Numbered from the stretch's first letter, positions 25,920-35,631 are shown. The stretch is 64,000 nt of DNA from Burkholderiales bacterium (GCA_947381415.1 CANCVB010000001.1:205797-269796); one strand, 5' to 3'. Made by a program: numbers and translations. Notes: a model not told the origin generated them from the letters alone.

Positions 25920-26711
25920 TTACAACCCCCTTGCCGTGTTCATACCGGTGACTACCGCTGACAAGAATCGGCCTGATTCTGGATTTTTCAAGCGAATTTG
26001 GTCGCCCAAAGTGCCATCTTGTTGGGCTTCAGCCCGAACAGTGATCAAAAACCCTTTGCCTTCACCCACAGCGACCAAGACCTGTTGGCCGCGTTTGACC
26101 ATGGTGGAGGACTTCAGGTCTTGTTGGCGAAGTGGCGTGTTGGGGGGTAAATCGCGCTGCAATTCCATGTTGAGCATGTCGCGTTCATCACCAACGAAAC
26201 GGGTTTCGTAGGAAGGAACTGGCATGTCGACTTGCTTGAACATGCCAGCTTGTAAGGGCGTGCCACGCTTGAGGTTTTGGGTAGATACCCAGACCGTGCG
26301 GTTGATTTGGCCGTTGTTATTGGCTTGGTTGATTTGGTTGCCCAAGGTGTTTTTCACCTGAACCATCACAAAGTGTTGCCACAGCGGTTGGGCACAACGG
26401 GCACGAACGCTTTGTTTGTTGCCAAAGGGTTGGTCAAACACGATGTCTTGGGCGCAAGCCTCGATCTTGATGCGGCTGTCCATGGGCAGGATGCTGACCA
26501 GGCTGGGATCGACTTTTTGGCTATCGACGACAAATTGTTTGGCACCCATCTCCAAAGCTGGCCAAGCAGTGGCTGCAGGCGCAGGCGTGTTTTGGGCTTG
26601 GGTCAAAGACACCACGCCGCCCAAGAGCACGGCTGCCAGTGCCAGGCTACCGCGAGTGGGTCTGGACATTGTCTGGAAGGTTCGGCACAGCATTTGCAAG
26701 ATGGTCTCCAA
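25920..26711 (-). CDS. flgA: Flagellar P-ring assembly chaperone FlgA
   Basis: Up to 263 residues. A start at the internal Met of MSRPTRGSLALAAVLLGG (26669) would give a cleaner signal peptide ending near LTQAQNT. The C-terminal half is the SAF/FlgA domain: WVSTQNLKRGTPLQAGMFKQ, LPPNTPLRQQDLKS, MVKRGQQVLVAVGEGKGFLI, with ALSs-like ends (GRFLSAVVTGMNTARGL). FlgA is a periplasmic chaperone for FlgI polymerisation. It has a near-consensus sigma-54 box upstream. Confidence 0.93.
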   Translation of the reverse strand: METILQMLCRTFQTMSRPTRGSLALAAVLLGGVVSLTQAQNTPAPAATAWPALEMGAKQFVVDSQKVDPSLVSILPMDSRIKIEACAQDIVFDQPFGNKQSVRARCAQPLWQHFVMVQVKNTLGNQINQANNNGQINRTVWVSTQNLKRGTPLQAGMFKQVDMPVPSYETRFVGDERDMLNMELQRDLPPNTPLRQQDLKSSTMVKRGQQVLVAVGEGKGFLITVRAEAQQDGTLGDQIRLKNPESGRFLSAVVTGMNTARGL

Positions 26712-26755
26712 GGGTGTGAAAGTTTTGACGTTTTAGCGTCGTGTTCACACCCGAT

Positions 26756-26770
26756 GCAAATTTGATGCCA
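26756..26770 (-). promoter_or_regulatory. Sigma-54-like promoter for flgA
   Basis: Minus strand TGGCAT-CAAAT-TTGC, one mismatch to the consensus with correct spacing, 45 bases before the flgA start at 26711. It overlaps the beginning of the divergent frame. Confidence 0.65.
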
Positions 26771-26800
26771 GCAGAAATTCAACCCAGAGTCGGACGCAAA

Positions 26801-27943
26801 ATGAACTTCAATATGGATCCCAAAGCATTCGTTAGAACAACGTTTGTCAATCCAAATGACCCGAACACATCTGCGCGCGCGACCAGCTTGGCTTTGCCGG
26901 GTCGGGTCGGTTTTGCCCAAACCTTGTCACAACTGCAACAAAGGTCAAGTGTCAATTCATCGACCATTTTGAATCCGCATGTCAAAAGTGTGGCGGTGCA
27001 AGACGGTGACACCTTGAGCAGCATCGTCAAAGACCATTTGGCAGAACTTGGGCGGCCTGTTTCCAACAGCGAGGCTTTGCGTCTGTCGCAAGACGTTGCC
27101 AAGGCCAACGGCATCAGCAATCCCGACCGCATCTTTCCTGGGCAACGCCTGAACCTGAGCGTGTTGAGCCAGCCGCAGCAGGCTGCACCCAACCTGTCTA
27201 CCCAACAAGCCTTGCAAAGCAAACGTTTGCAGGCAAGCACTAACTTTCCTGTTTTGCCAGGCCAAAACCCGATTTTGCAAAAAACTTTGGACCGTGCCGT
27301 GGAGAAGGGCTATATACCTGCTGAAGAAAAGCAGCAGGTTTACCAAAAGATATTGGGCATGGCGCGCAACTACCAGTTCGCGCCCGATGACTTTGCCCGC
27401 TTGACCTTGATGGAGAGCGACGGCATGAATCCCAAAGCCACCAATAACCGCTGCCACGGCATCATCCAGTTTTGTGATGGCCCCGACCGTGGCGCCGCCG
27501 CCGCCGGTTTTGCCAGCAACCCCAAGGCGATTTTGGGCCACAGTGTGCTCGAGCAGTTAGATATGGTGGACAAGTATTTCGACCATAACGGTTTGAAAAC
27601 CATGGGCCCGACCAACTTGGACGATTTGTACCTCACGGTACTGACCCCTGCAGCGCGACGTGAAAAAGCACCCAACGCTGACTTGAATATCGCAGGCACG
27701 CAGGCGCAAAAGCTGTATGTCAACCGCGATCCCAACACCTTTATTACCCGCAACTCGATTGTGCAAGGCCTGCACCAGCACGCCAACGAACGTCTTGGCC
27801 TGTACGAAACCGCCAAAGCACAGGCGCAAAAGCTGGCCCAAACCCTCACCCGCAGCAATCCACCGGTGCAAGTGGCCAACAACCAGCAGCGTGCCCAGGT
27901 GCTGAGGGTCGGCGCTTACCTGAACCAGGACTATTTGCGATGA
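26801..27943 (+). CDS. LysM plus lytic-transglycosylase-like protein next to flg genes
   Basis: About 380 residues from ATG 26801 (MNFNMDPKAFVRTTF). The frame is open from a GTG at 26741, and no start has a strong ribosome site. There is a LysM-like segment (VAVQDGDTLSSIVKDHLAEL to IFPGQRLNLSVL) in the first third, then a transglycosylase-like domain with FARLTLMESDGMNPKATNN (candidate catalytic Glu) and HGIIQFCDGP. The tail is Gln/Ala-rich. No obvious Sec signal peptide is visible, so export through the flagellar channel is conceivable. Because FlgJ here lacks its muramidase half, this protein is the best candidate for the rod-associated wall hydrolase. Confidence 0.7.
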   Translation: MNFNMDPKAFVRTTFVNPNDPNTSARATSLALPGRVGFAQTLSQLQQRSSVNSSTILNPHVKSVAVQDGDTLSSIVKDHLAELGRPVSNSEALRLSQDVAKANGISNPDRIFPGQRLNLSVLSQPQQAAPNLSTQQALQSKRLQASTNFPVLPGQNPILQKTLDRAVEKGYIPAEEKQQVYQKILGMARNYQFAPDDFARLTLMESDGMNPKATNNRCHGIIQFCDGPDRGAAAAGFASNPKAILGHSVLEQLDMVDKYFDHNGLKTMGPTNLDDLYLTVLTPAARREKAPNADLNIAGTQAQKLYVNRDPNTFITRNSIVQGLHQHANERLGLYETAKAQAQKLAQTLTRSNPPVQVANNQQRAQVLRVGAYLNQDYLR

Positions 27944-27944
27944 A

Positions 27945-27962
27945 GCGGCAAAACTTTGCCGC
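27945..27962. repeat. Palindrome GCGGCAA-N4-TTGCCGC upstream of flgB
   Basis: Perfect 7-bp arms with the AACT loop right after the preceding stop codon and 72 bases before the flgB sigma-54 -24 element. A further TTGCCGC lies at 27986-27992. The same arms recur at 57932-57949. Candidate enhancer-binding-protein site or hairpin. Confidence 0.5.
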
Positions 27963-28033
27963 AATGTCGACAGCTTGGACAGGGCTTGCCGCATGGCGGG
28001 CCCTAAGCGAAACGATAAGTACTCAGCTTGGCG

Positions 28034-28048
28034 TGGCACATAACTTGC
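28034..28048 (+). promoter_or_regulatory. Sigma-54 promoter for the flgB-flgL operon
   Basis: TGGCAC-ATAAC-TTGC, exact consensus with correct spacing, 74 bases upstream of the flgB ATG. Confidence 0.88.
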
Positions 28049-28121
28049 ATAGTCAACCTGAGCTTTTGTTTTTTGCAACCCAAGCGTCGTGAAAACGGCG
28101 GATTAACAAGGTAAGGAGGGG

Positions 28122-28508
28122 ATGATGGATTTATTGACCAACGCATTTGGCATCCACGAACGTGCCTTGGCCGTTCGCAGTCAGCGCATGGAAGTCTTGG
28201 CGCGCAACATCGCCAACGCGGATACGCCTAATTACAAAGCGGAAGAGCTGGATTTCAAAGCCATGCTCAAAGAAACACAGCGCGAATACATCTCCGCCAC
28301 GCATGAAAAACACTATGCGGCGTTGGAAGAGCAACCTGACAACGGCATGCGCTACCGCGTGCCCTTTAACAGCTCGTTTGACGGCAACACGGTAGAGATC
28401 AACGTCGAGCAAGCCAACTTTGGTAAGGCAGCGGCCGACTACCAAACCACTTTGAGCTTTTTGGAAAACCGCATCAGCGGTATCCGCAAAGCCTTGCGAG
28501 GGGAGTGA
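28122..28508 (+). CDS. flgB: Flagellar proximal rod protein FlgB
   Basis: 128 residues. The N-terminal rod motif ARNIANADTPNYKAEELDF is diagnostic, and the C-terminal helix is AAADYQTTLSFLENRISGIR. A tandem ATGATG start follows AAGGAGGGG. First gene of a tightly packed rod/hook operon behind a consensus sigma-54 promoter; flgC follows after 6 bases. Confidence 0.96.
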   Translation: MMDLLTNAFGIHERALAVRSQRMEVLARNIANADTPNYKAEELDFKAMLKETQREYISATHEKHYAALEEQPDNGMRYRVPFNSSFDGNTVEINVEQANFGKAAADYQTTLSFLENRISGIRKALRGE

Positions 28509-28514
28509 TAAGCC

Positions 28515-28943
28515 ATGAGAACACTTGATTCTGTTTTCGGCATTGCAGCTACCGCCTTGAACGCACAAACCGTGCGCATGAACACCACCGCCTCTAACTT
28601 GGCCAATGCCACCACCGTCGCGAAATCGGAAGAAGAAGCCTTTCGCGGCAAACGCACCGTCTTCAAAGCCTTGCTCAAAGACGAAATGACCAACGCTGGT
28701 TTTCCCTACAAGGGTGGCGTGAAAGTGGACCAGGTGGTGGATGACCCTACCCCTATTCGCAGTTTGTACGACCCGGGCAATCCTTCAGCGGACGCCAATG
28801 GTTTTGTGTACCTGTCTAACGTTAATGAGATGCAGGAAATGATCGAAATGATGGCTGCGTCGCGCTCCTATCAAAACAACGTCGAGGTGGTCAATACCGC
28901 CAAGCAACTCATGATGCGCACTTTAGACATCACCAAATCTTGA
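28515..28943 (+). CDS. flgC: Flagellar proximal rod protein FlgC
   Basis: 142 residues. The N-terminal motif MNTTASNLANATTVAKSEEE takes the place of the usual ASNIAN/ANT signature, and the C-terminal helix is MIEMMAASRSYQNNVEVVNT. Forms the proximal rod with FlgB and FlgF. It lies 6 bases after flgB and 17 bases before flgD. Confidence 0.96.
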   Translation: MRTLDSVFGIAATALNAQTVRMNTTASNLANATTVAKSEEEAFRGKRTVFKALLKDEMTNAGFPYKGGVKVDQVVDDPTPIRSLYDPGNPSADANGFVYLSNVNEMQEMIEMMAASRSYQNNVEVVNTAKQLMMRTLDITKS

Positions 28944-28960
28944 ATTTTTGAAAGCCTGAA

Positions 28961-29668
28961 ATGACCACCACAGCCACCACCAAAGCACCCTTGCCCAGCG
29001 GTATTGTGAGCTACGAGGACTACGTTGCCAAAAACAAAACCAAGGGCACAGGCAGCGCTTCAGGCGCCATGGACCAAGGTGCATTTTTGACTTTATTTAC
29101 CACCCAATTGAAGAACCAAAACCCCTTGGACCCCGTGAAGAACGAGGCCTTTGTGGCGCAGTTGGCGCAGTTCTCTCAGTTGGAAGCCACCACCTCCATG
29201 AAAACCAGCATGGAGACCATGGTGCAAAGCATGCAAGGCGACAAGATGCTGGCCGGTGCGGCCATGATTGGTCGCAAGGTTGCTGTTCCGAATGCCCCCG
29301 CTGTTTTACTGGGTGGTCAGCCTGTGCAAGCCAGTGTCGACCTGCCCAACGGCGCCGACGGTGTGCAATTGCAAGTGCTGGACAGCAAAGGTCAAGTGGT
29401 ACGCAAACTCATTTACGGCGCGCAACCCACTGGCTCGATGAAGCTGGCTTGGGACGGTATGAGCGACAGCGGTGCAGCCATGCCCGACGGCTCTTACACC
29501 ATGCAGGTATTGGCCAGTGCCCAAGGCAAGGCGCTGCAACCGGTGGTCAATATGTTGTCTACCGTGCGCAGCGTCAGCAGCGCGGGTACCGGTGACAACA
29601 CTTGGCTGCTGGAAGTCGATGGCGGCAAGAGTGTCAGCTTGGCAGACGTCAAACAAATCGCTTACTAA
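28961..29668 (+). CDS. flgD: Flagellar hook cap/scaffold protein FlgD
   Basis: 235 residues. Conserved N-terminal segment GAFLTLFTTQLKNQNPLDPV and AQFSQLEATTSM. The C-terminal half has the FlgD Ig/Tudor-like fold with LAWDGMSDSGAAMPDGSYTM. FlgD caps the growing hook and is discarded when FlgK arrives. Normal length, in contrast to its substrate FlgE. Confidence 0.95.
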   Translation: MTTTATTKAPLPSGIVSYEDYVAKNKTKGTGSASGAMDQGAFLTLFTTQLKNQNPLDPVKNEAFVAQLAQFSQLEATTSMKTSMETMVQSMQGDKMLAGAAMIGRKVAVPNAPAVLLGGQPVQASVDLPNGADGVQLQVLDSKGQVVRKLIYGAQPTGSMKLAWDGMSDSGAAMPDGSYTMQVLASAQGKALQPVVNMLSTVRSVSSAGTGDNTWLLEVDGGKSVSLADVKQIAY

Positions 29669-29703
29669 AACACACGCAAAAATCACAACGGAGTATCTGA
29701 ACC

Positions 29704-32700
29704 ATGTCCTTTTTTACCTCACTCACCGGTTTGAATGCAGCCACCGCGCAGTTGGGCGTGACCTCGAACAACATTGCCAACGCGAGTACCGTAGGTTTCA
29801 AGCGCAGCCGTGCAGACTTTGGCGATATTTTTGCCACATCGCCTTTGCAAAAGGCCACTTCAGCGGTCGGTCAAGGTGTGTCCTTGAAGCGCGTGACCCA
29901 AGAGTTTGGTCAGGGCAATATGAACTTCTCGTCCAACACCTTGGACTTGGCGATTTCAGGTGACGGTTTCTTCCCACTCAAATCAGCTGACGGCTTCCAA
30001 GACATCTTCACACGCAATGGCTCATTCATGATGAATGACCAGTACAACGTGGTGAACTCGGCGGGACAGCGTTTGATGGCGGCGTCAGTGGACTCGACCG
30101 GTAAAGCCAACTTGAGCGACATGAATGTGTTGACCATTCCGCAAAAGACAACCGGCATGGCCAAAGAAACCTCTCTGGTGCAATTGGGTTTGAACTTTCC
30201 TGCGGACGCACAGGTGGTGACCAAGGCCTTCAGCCGTAACGACCCCTCAACCTACAACAAGAGTACCGCTTTGACGGTGTATGACAAGGGTGGTAACGGT
30301 TACTTGGCCACGGTGTATTACGCCAAAACACAAAACGCCAGCCAAGCCGACCCCAATAACAAATGGCAAACCTATGTGTATGTGGGTGACACGCTGGTGG
30401 CAGCGGCTTTGCAGCAAGCCACAGACTCCACCACCGGCGAAAAAATGTATGTCAACAAATACGGTCAGTTAAAGCCAGAAAGCGAAGTCAGTGATTTGTT
30501 GGTGAATGCGAAAACCCAAAAGTTCTCACTGAACCAACTCACTGACTTGCGCTCTTCCGAACCTGCCACCGTGACCGGTGGCAAAGCCAAAGACATGGGC
30601 AGTTTGTTGGGTATCAATGTCACGACAACTCCGACTGAAAAGCTTGACAGCCTCTTTACGCTGAATGTGGATGATTCTGGTCCCGTCACGATTGGTTTGG
30701 GACATTTGGCGGGTCTTAAAACCAAAGATGGTGGTGATTTAACGCTGTCCGGCACAGAGATCGCCAAAGAACTGACCAATGTGATCAACCGCAAATTCGG
30801 TGACGAGCGTTTCTTCAATTTCTTGGGTCAAGAAAACTTTTCCATCTCATCCACCAACAAAGAAGGCACGGTCACTGAAAACCGCGTGATTCAACTTGAC
30901 ACCACCGACATGACCTATGAAGAGGTGGTTAACAAAATCAACCAGCAACTCAACGGCAGCAGCGCTGTACTGTCTAACGTGGGCTTCAGTGCCAACCCCA
31001 CCGCTGGTGAATTCAAGGGTTACAGCTTTGACCTCAAGATTGGCGACAAAACCGTTCCGGTTTCCGGCACCCTGAGCTTGCCCTCGTCACTGAGCACAAA
31101 GCCCATGCAAGACTTGTCGACCACCTTGCAAACCCGTGTTCAATCGGACTTACAAAAATACTACGGCTTCAGCAGAGAACAAGCCGCCAAATTCACAGTC
31201 AATGTTCAAAATGGCAGCGAAATTCGTTTAACCAGTGGCGACACTTCAACGGTTTCAAATTTGCAACTGTCCACCGTTAGCACGGGCTCACCCGCCACAG
31301 TGACCAATACGGTTGCCTTGGCTATTCCAGACACTTTAGCCACGGATACATACAGTACTTTGGATGTGTCCATTGGCGGCGTTACCTTGCCTACGATTGA
31401 CATCAGTCTCTTGGATACATCTACGCCGGAAGCTTTCGCGAAAGGTCTCAAGGCCAACCTGCAAACGGCACTGGTTGCCAAAAATTGGCCTACCTACCAA
31501 GTCAATTCCATCGACGTGACGGTAGACGGTACAGACTTTATCGTCTCCGATGCCACAGGTCACAAAATATCCAATTTCACCATTACGCCCAAGCCAACTG
31601 AAGCAGAACCTTCACCGACCCCGTTGAGCGCCCTCGCGGCTGATTCCAAAGTGGTGATCTCGGATGTTGCTTTTGCCGCTGCGACATTGGGCAGTGAAAG
31701 CAAGCTGGACCACTTTGACAATTTAAAAATTGAATTGACCACCAAAGATGGCGACAAGATTGCGAGAAAAATCACCTTGGCCGAAATCAAGGCCGCCGCA
31801 GGCGATTTGTTAGCGGATTTCGATCCAGACAACACAGAGCAATGGGCCGCCTTGGAAGACACTGTCAAAACGCTTGTCAACGATGGCAACAATTGGTATG
31901 ACAACTCTGACCCGACGGCAGTCAGTCCAGACCCTGTGGCTGATCCGACGGCATTGATTGGTCCATTGACCCTTGCCTGGCCTGACGCCAAAACATTCTC
32001 ACTCAGCGCCGAAGCGGGTAGCGAAACATTTTTATCGAACGTGTCATTCAACGTGAGTACCGATACGGCTATCAATGAATACCTTGTCAAGGGCAAGGAC
32101 ATATTGCAAGTAGGAACGACAGCAACCAACTCCACCAGTTCATTGACTTTGCCCAATGTGAGCTTTCCCATGTCTGGGAAAGTCGATGGCAAGGAGTTTG
32201 AAAACTTCAGTTTCACCGTGGATGGTGTGGTCTATCCCGACCCCGCTGTCAACAACCAAACCTATGGGAAGCTAGACCTGTCCTCCAAACTGAGCAGCTC
32301 GCCCATCAACGATTTGGCGGCTGAGATGCAAAGTCAAATCCGCGCGCAACTGCTGAATTCGGCCGATGCTGCTTGGAAGGTGCCTGATCGTGTGACCAAG
32401 GTGACTGTGACGGTGGTCAATGGCAAAGATTTGAAGATCACTGACGCAGGTGGTGCTGATTTTTCAGATTTGACTTTGACGGCCAAAGACCCGACGACAA
32501 CATCTGCAGGCGGCAGGCACTTCGCTGTGTCAGCGATGAAAAACCAAGTGACAGCCAGCTATGACCCTGTGGCGCAGAAATTCAACTTTACCCCTCCCTT
32601 GAGTTCGGGTACTGTGGTGGGCTTGTCGGGTGCGAACAAACAGATTGGTATTTCTACCCCTGTCACACAAGACCCTGGCAGCGATTCCTTGAGCACCTCG

Positions 32701-33987
32701 GGTGCCCCTGGCAACGACAACAACTTCATTCGTCCCGAAAAATTCCAACGTTTCGGCATGAAGGTGGAGTTCGATACGGTCAACGATAAATTCATTTTCA
32801 AATCGGGGACCACAGGAGACACCTCCAGCATTACCGTCAAAGACGCGGCGGGTATTGCGACAGAGCGTTTGGGTTTGGTGGCTGACACAAAATACACGGT
32901 GACCAATTCTGCTGTCGCCTTGCGCGGTATCGCTTCGCAGCCCGCTGTGATGCAAGGTTCACCCTTGGGCATCAACGCCAACAACAACTTCAGCGTGAAT
33001 GCCACCAACAATAAATTCGTGGTGTCGGTCGATGACGTCAAAGGTACTGTTTACCTGGACCAAGACAACAACTACACGATTGAAAAATTTGTTCAAGCGC
33101 TGCAAAAAGGTATCAACCGATTGTCGGGGCCTGCAGATAAAAATGGCTTGACGGGATCTTCGGTCTCAGGCGTCAAGGTGTCTTACGATTCTGCAACCAA
33201 CAGTTTGAAGTTCACCACGGGTACCGCATCGACCAATTCGTTTATCAAGGTCTCTGGCGACAGTCAGTGGGGCTTGGCCAACGTCGACGGTGGTCGCGGT
33301 GCCACATCCACATGGATTAAGCCTACCCAATACACCCAAGTGGTCAATGGTGTGGCCGTTGCGCAGTACATCGATGAATTCGGCAAAGAGACCTTCAGCC
33401 CTGATGGCTTCAAGTCTTTGCCTGAATGGTCACCCATCTTCTTGGAAAAAGGCGAACTGACCTTTGACACCGGCGGTAACTTGGTGTCACCCAAACAAGG
33501 TTCACAGTTGGACACCGTATACCTGCCAGACGGTAAGGGTGCGTTGACCATCAACATCAATTATTCCAAGTCAACCCAGTTCTCCTCCCCCTATGCGGTG
33601 TTGTCTCAGTCGCAAGACGGTGCACCTGAAGGTGATTTGGTGGGCTTGTCTTTGGGCGATGATGGTTTGGTCAATGCGTCTTACTCCAACGGATCACAAA
33701 AATCCTTGGGCAAGGTGGTCTTGGTGAACTTCACCAACCCGACCGGCCTGCGCCAGATTGGTGACACCAGTTACTACAAATCGGCCTCCTCAGGCACACC
33801 AAAGTATGGTGAGGCTGGTTCTGCCGGTTTTGGCACGGTGCGCTCGGGCGCCACAGAACGTGCCAACGTGGATTTGACGCAAGAGTTGGTGGATTTGATC
33901 ACCGAACAGCGTAACTTCCAGGCCAATGCCAAGGCGATTGAGACCAGCACCACGCTGACCCAATCTATTATTCAAATCAGAGCGTAA
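29704..33987 (+). CDS. flgE: Very large flagellar hook protein FlgE (1427 residues)
   Basis: Hook subunit more than three times the usual length of about 400-450 residues. The D0/D1 termini are canonical: TSNNIANASTVGFKRSRADF and DLAISGDGFF in the first 90 residues, and LVDLITEQRNFQANAKAIET plus SIIQIRA at the end. Residues about 270-1200 are an uninterrupted insertion. It contains at least three diverged copies of one module of about 90-100 residues, near 438-528, 549-630 and 828-928, each running from a xxDLKIGD-like strand through LSxxLSxxP and LQxxVQ to a VxVxNGxxxxIT strand. The frame is intact throughout and I see no cysteine. The inserted part should project from the hook surface. Confidence 0.93.
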   Translation: MSFFTSLTGLNAATAQLGVTSNNIANASTVGFKRSRADFGDIFATSPLQKATSAVGQGVSLKRVTQEFGQGNMNFSSNTLDLAISGDGFFPLKSADGFQDIFTRNGSFMMNDQYNVVNSAGQRLMAASVDSTGKANLSDMNVLTIPQKTTGMAKETSLVQLGLNFPADAQVVTKAFSRNDPSTYNKSTALTVYDKGGNGYLATVYYAKTQNASQADPNNKWQTYVYVGDTLVAAALQQATDSTTGEKMYVNKYGQLKPESEVSDLLVNAKTQKFSLNQLTDLRSSEPATVTGGKAKDMGSLLGINVTTTPTEKLDSLFTLNVDDSGPVTIGLGHLAGLKTKDGGDLTLSGTEIAKELTNVINRKFGDERFFNFLGQENFSISSTNKEGTVTENRVIQLDTTDMTYEEVVNKINQQLNGSSAVLSNVGFSANPTAGEFKGYSFDLKIGDKTVPVSGTLSLPSSLSTKPMQDLSTTLQTRVQSDLQKYYGFSREQAAKFTVNVQNGSEIRLTSGDTSTVSNLQLSTVSTGSPATVTNTVALAIPDTLATDTYSTLDVSIGGVTLPTIDISLLDTSTPEAFAKGLKANLQTALVAKNWPTYQVNSIDVTVDGTDFIVSDATGHKISNFTITPKPTEAEPSPTPLSALAADSKVVISDVAFAAATLGSESKLDHFDNLKIELTTKDGDKIARKITLAEIKAAAGDLLADFDPDNTEQWAALEDTVKTLVNDGNNWYDNSDPTAVSPDPVADPTALIGPLTLAWPDAKTFSLSAEAGSETFLSNVSFNVSTDTAINEYLVKGKDILQVGTTATNSTSSLTLPNVSFPMSGKVDGKEFENFSFTVDGVVYPDPAVNNQTYGKLDLSSKLSSSPINDLAAEMQSQIRAQLLNSADAAWKVPDRVTKVTVTVVNGKDLKITDAGGADFSDLTLTAKDPTTTSAGGRHFAVSAMKNQVTASYDPVAQKFNFTPPLSSGTVVGLSGANKQIGISTPVTQDPGSDSLSTSGAPGNDNNFIRPEKFQRFGMKVEFDTVNDKFIFKSGTTGDTSSITVKDAAGIATERLGLVADTKYTVTNSAVALRGIASQPAVMQGSPLGINANNNFSVNATNNKFVVSVDDVKGTVYLDQDNNYTIEKFVQALQKGINRLSGPADKNGLTGSSVSGVKVSYDSATNSLKFTTGTASTNSFIKVSGDSQWGLANVDGGRGATSTWIKPTQYTQVVNGVAVAQYIDEFGKETFSPDGFKSLPEWSPIFLEKGELTFDTGGNLVSPKQGSQLDTVYLPDGKGALTININYSKSTQFSSPYAVLSQSQDGAPEGDLVGLSLGDDGLVNASYSNGSQKSLGKVVLVNFTNPTGLRQIGDTSYYKSASSGTPKYGEAGSAGFGTVRSGATERANVDLTQELVDLITEQRNFQANAKAIETSTTLTQSIIQIRA

Positions 33988-34009
33988 AGCCCCTCCTTAG
34001 AGAATCGAC

Positions 34010-34777
34010 ATGGATCGTCTGGCCTTTAACGCTTCTGCTGCCATTACTGAAATGCGTTTGGCCCGTCAGGCCTTGGCCAATGAAATGGCCAACATCACGA
34101 CGACGGGTTTTAAGCGTTCCTATGAAGTCTCGCTCAAGGCCTTCAAGGCCGAAGGCGAGGGCTTTGACTCCAATTACCAGCCTCAGGCTCAACATGCGGA
34201 CTTCATCAAGTTGGCCCCTGGTCCCTTGATGGCAACCGGCCGCGATTTGGACATTTTGATGAACGACCAGACAGTGTTGGGTGTGCAAGCCCCTAACGGT
34301 GAACTGGCATTTACCCGCCGTGGCGACCTGCAGCTCAACGTCAATGGTGTGCTGCAGACCGGCAATGGTCATCCGGTCCTGGGTGAGAATCAGTCTCCTA
34401 TCACCGTTCCGTCAGGCTTTAAAGCGACGATTACCCAAGACGGTGGCGTTTATATCCATGATCCCAGCCAGCCTGGTACCCGCCAAGAGACCCAAATTGC
34501 TCAGCTTTTGCTGCGTGACGCCAGCAAAACCCCCTTGACCCGGCGCGAAGACGCCTTGTTTCGGGCGCACGATAAACCGTCAGGCGCGGATTTTGCTTCA
34601 GGTCCTGTGAAGGCGTCAGTCACGACACAGGCACTCGAGGGCAGCAATGTCAGCCCCACCGAGGCCATGGTCAAACTGATTGAACAGTCGCGCATGTTTG
34701 AACAACAGGTCCGCATGGTGAAAGCCAGCCAAGAAAACGACCAGTCCGGTTCTTCCATGCTCAAACTGTCGACGTGA
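34010..34777 (+). CDS. flgF: Flagellar proximal rod protein FlgF
   Basis: 255 residues. Start MDRLAFNASAAITEMRLARQ with the rod motif ANEMANITTTGFKRSYEVSL, middle domain FTRRGDLQLNVNGVLQTGNG, C-terminal helix PTEAMVKLIEQSRMFEQQVR. Forms the rod with FlgB and FlgC. It lies 22 bases after flgE. The flgF/flgG split of the basal-body rod family is standard. Confidence 0.94.
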   Translation: MDRLAFNASAAITEMRLARQALANEMANITTTGFKRSYEVSLKAFKAEGEGFDSNYQPQAQHADFIKLAPGPLMATGRDLDILMNDQTVLGVQAPNGELAFTRRGDLQLNVNGVLQTGNGHPVLGENQSPITVPSGFKATITQDGGVYIHDPSQPGTRQETQIAQLLLRDASKTPLTRREDALFRAHDKPSGADFASGPVKASVTTQALEGSNVSPTEAMVKLIEQSRMFEQQVRMVKASQENDQSGSSMLKLST

Positions 34778-34825
34778 TGACAGGCGCTCAGGCGCTGATT
34801 GATTGAAGAAAACAGGGGTTAAGCG

Positions 34826-35611
34826 ATGGATGCAGCTTTATGGGTTTCAAAGACCGGCTTGGATGCGCAGCAAACGCGCATGAATGTCATTTCGAACAAC
34901 TTGGCCAACGTTTCCACAACGGGTTTTAAGCGCGACCGCGCGGTGTTTGAAGACTTGCTGTACCAAAATATCCGCCAAGCGGGTGGTCAAAGCACCGCCA
35001 ACACCCAGGCACCCACGGGTTTGATGCTGGGTACGGGTACCAAGGTGGTTGCGACTGAAAAACTGCATATCCAAGGTAACTTGGTCAACAGCCAAAACCC
35101 TTTGGATGTCGCCATCATGGGTGACGGGTTTTTTCAAATTCAGCAACAAGACGGAACCGTTGCCTATTCGCGTGACGGCGCATTCAAGCTGTCGGGAACC
35201 GGACAACTGGTCACATCCACTGGCTTTTTGCTCGAGCCCAATATCACCATTCCCAATAACGCATCGGCATTGACCATTGGTCGCGATGGCACGGTGTCGG
35301 TTGAATTGGTCGCTGGCGGCGGCCAGCAGGTCTTGGGTCAAATTCAAATTGCCAAGTTCGTCAATCCAAGTGGTTTAAAGCCATTGGGTAACAACTTGTT
35401 GGCTGCCACGGCATCCAGTGGTCAGGTGCAATTGCTGCAACCTGGCACCGTGGGTGCAGGTGTCTTAAACCAAGGCTCGATAGAAGCCTCTAACGTCAAC
35501 GTGGTGGAAGAAATGGTCAACATGATCGAAACCCAGCGCGCCTATGAAATCAACTCCAAATCGATCGAAGCGGTCGACGGCATGTTGAAGTACTTGAACC
35601 AAAACCTGTAA
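34826..35611 (+). CDS. flgG: Flagellar distal rod protein FlgG
   Basis: 261 residues, the family length. The N-terminal motif reads ISNNLANVSTTGFKRDRAVF, the central DVAIMGDGFFQIQQQDGTVA, and the C-terminal NVVEEMVNMIETQRAYEINS. FlgG builds the distal rod that crosses the peptidoglycan and outer membrane. Its normal size means the rod is conventional although the hook is not. Confidence 0.97.
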   Translation: MDAALWVSKTGLDAQQTRMNVISNNLANVSTTGFKRDRAVFEDLLYQNIRQAGGQSTANTQAPTGLMLGTGTKVVATEKLHIQGNLVNSQNPLDVAIMGDGFFQIQQQDGTVAYSRDGAFKLSGTGQLVTSTGFLLEPNITIPNNASALTIGRDGTVSVELVAGGGQQVLGQIQIAKFVNPSGLKPLGNNLLAATASSGQVQLLQPGTVGAGVLNQGSIEASNVNVVEEMVNMIETQRAYEINSKSIEAVDGMLKYLNQNL

Positions 35612-35631
35612 ACCTTTAAGGCACTGTCACC

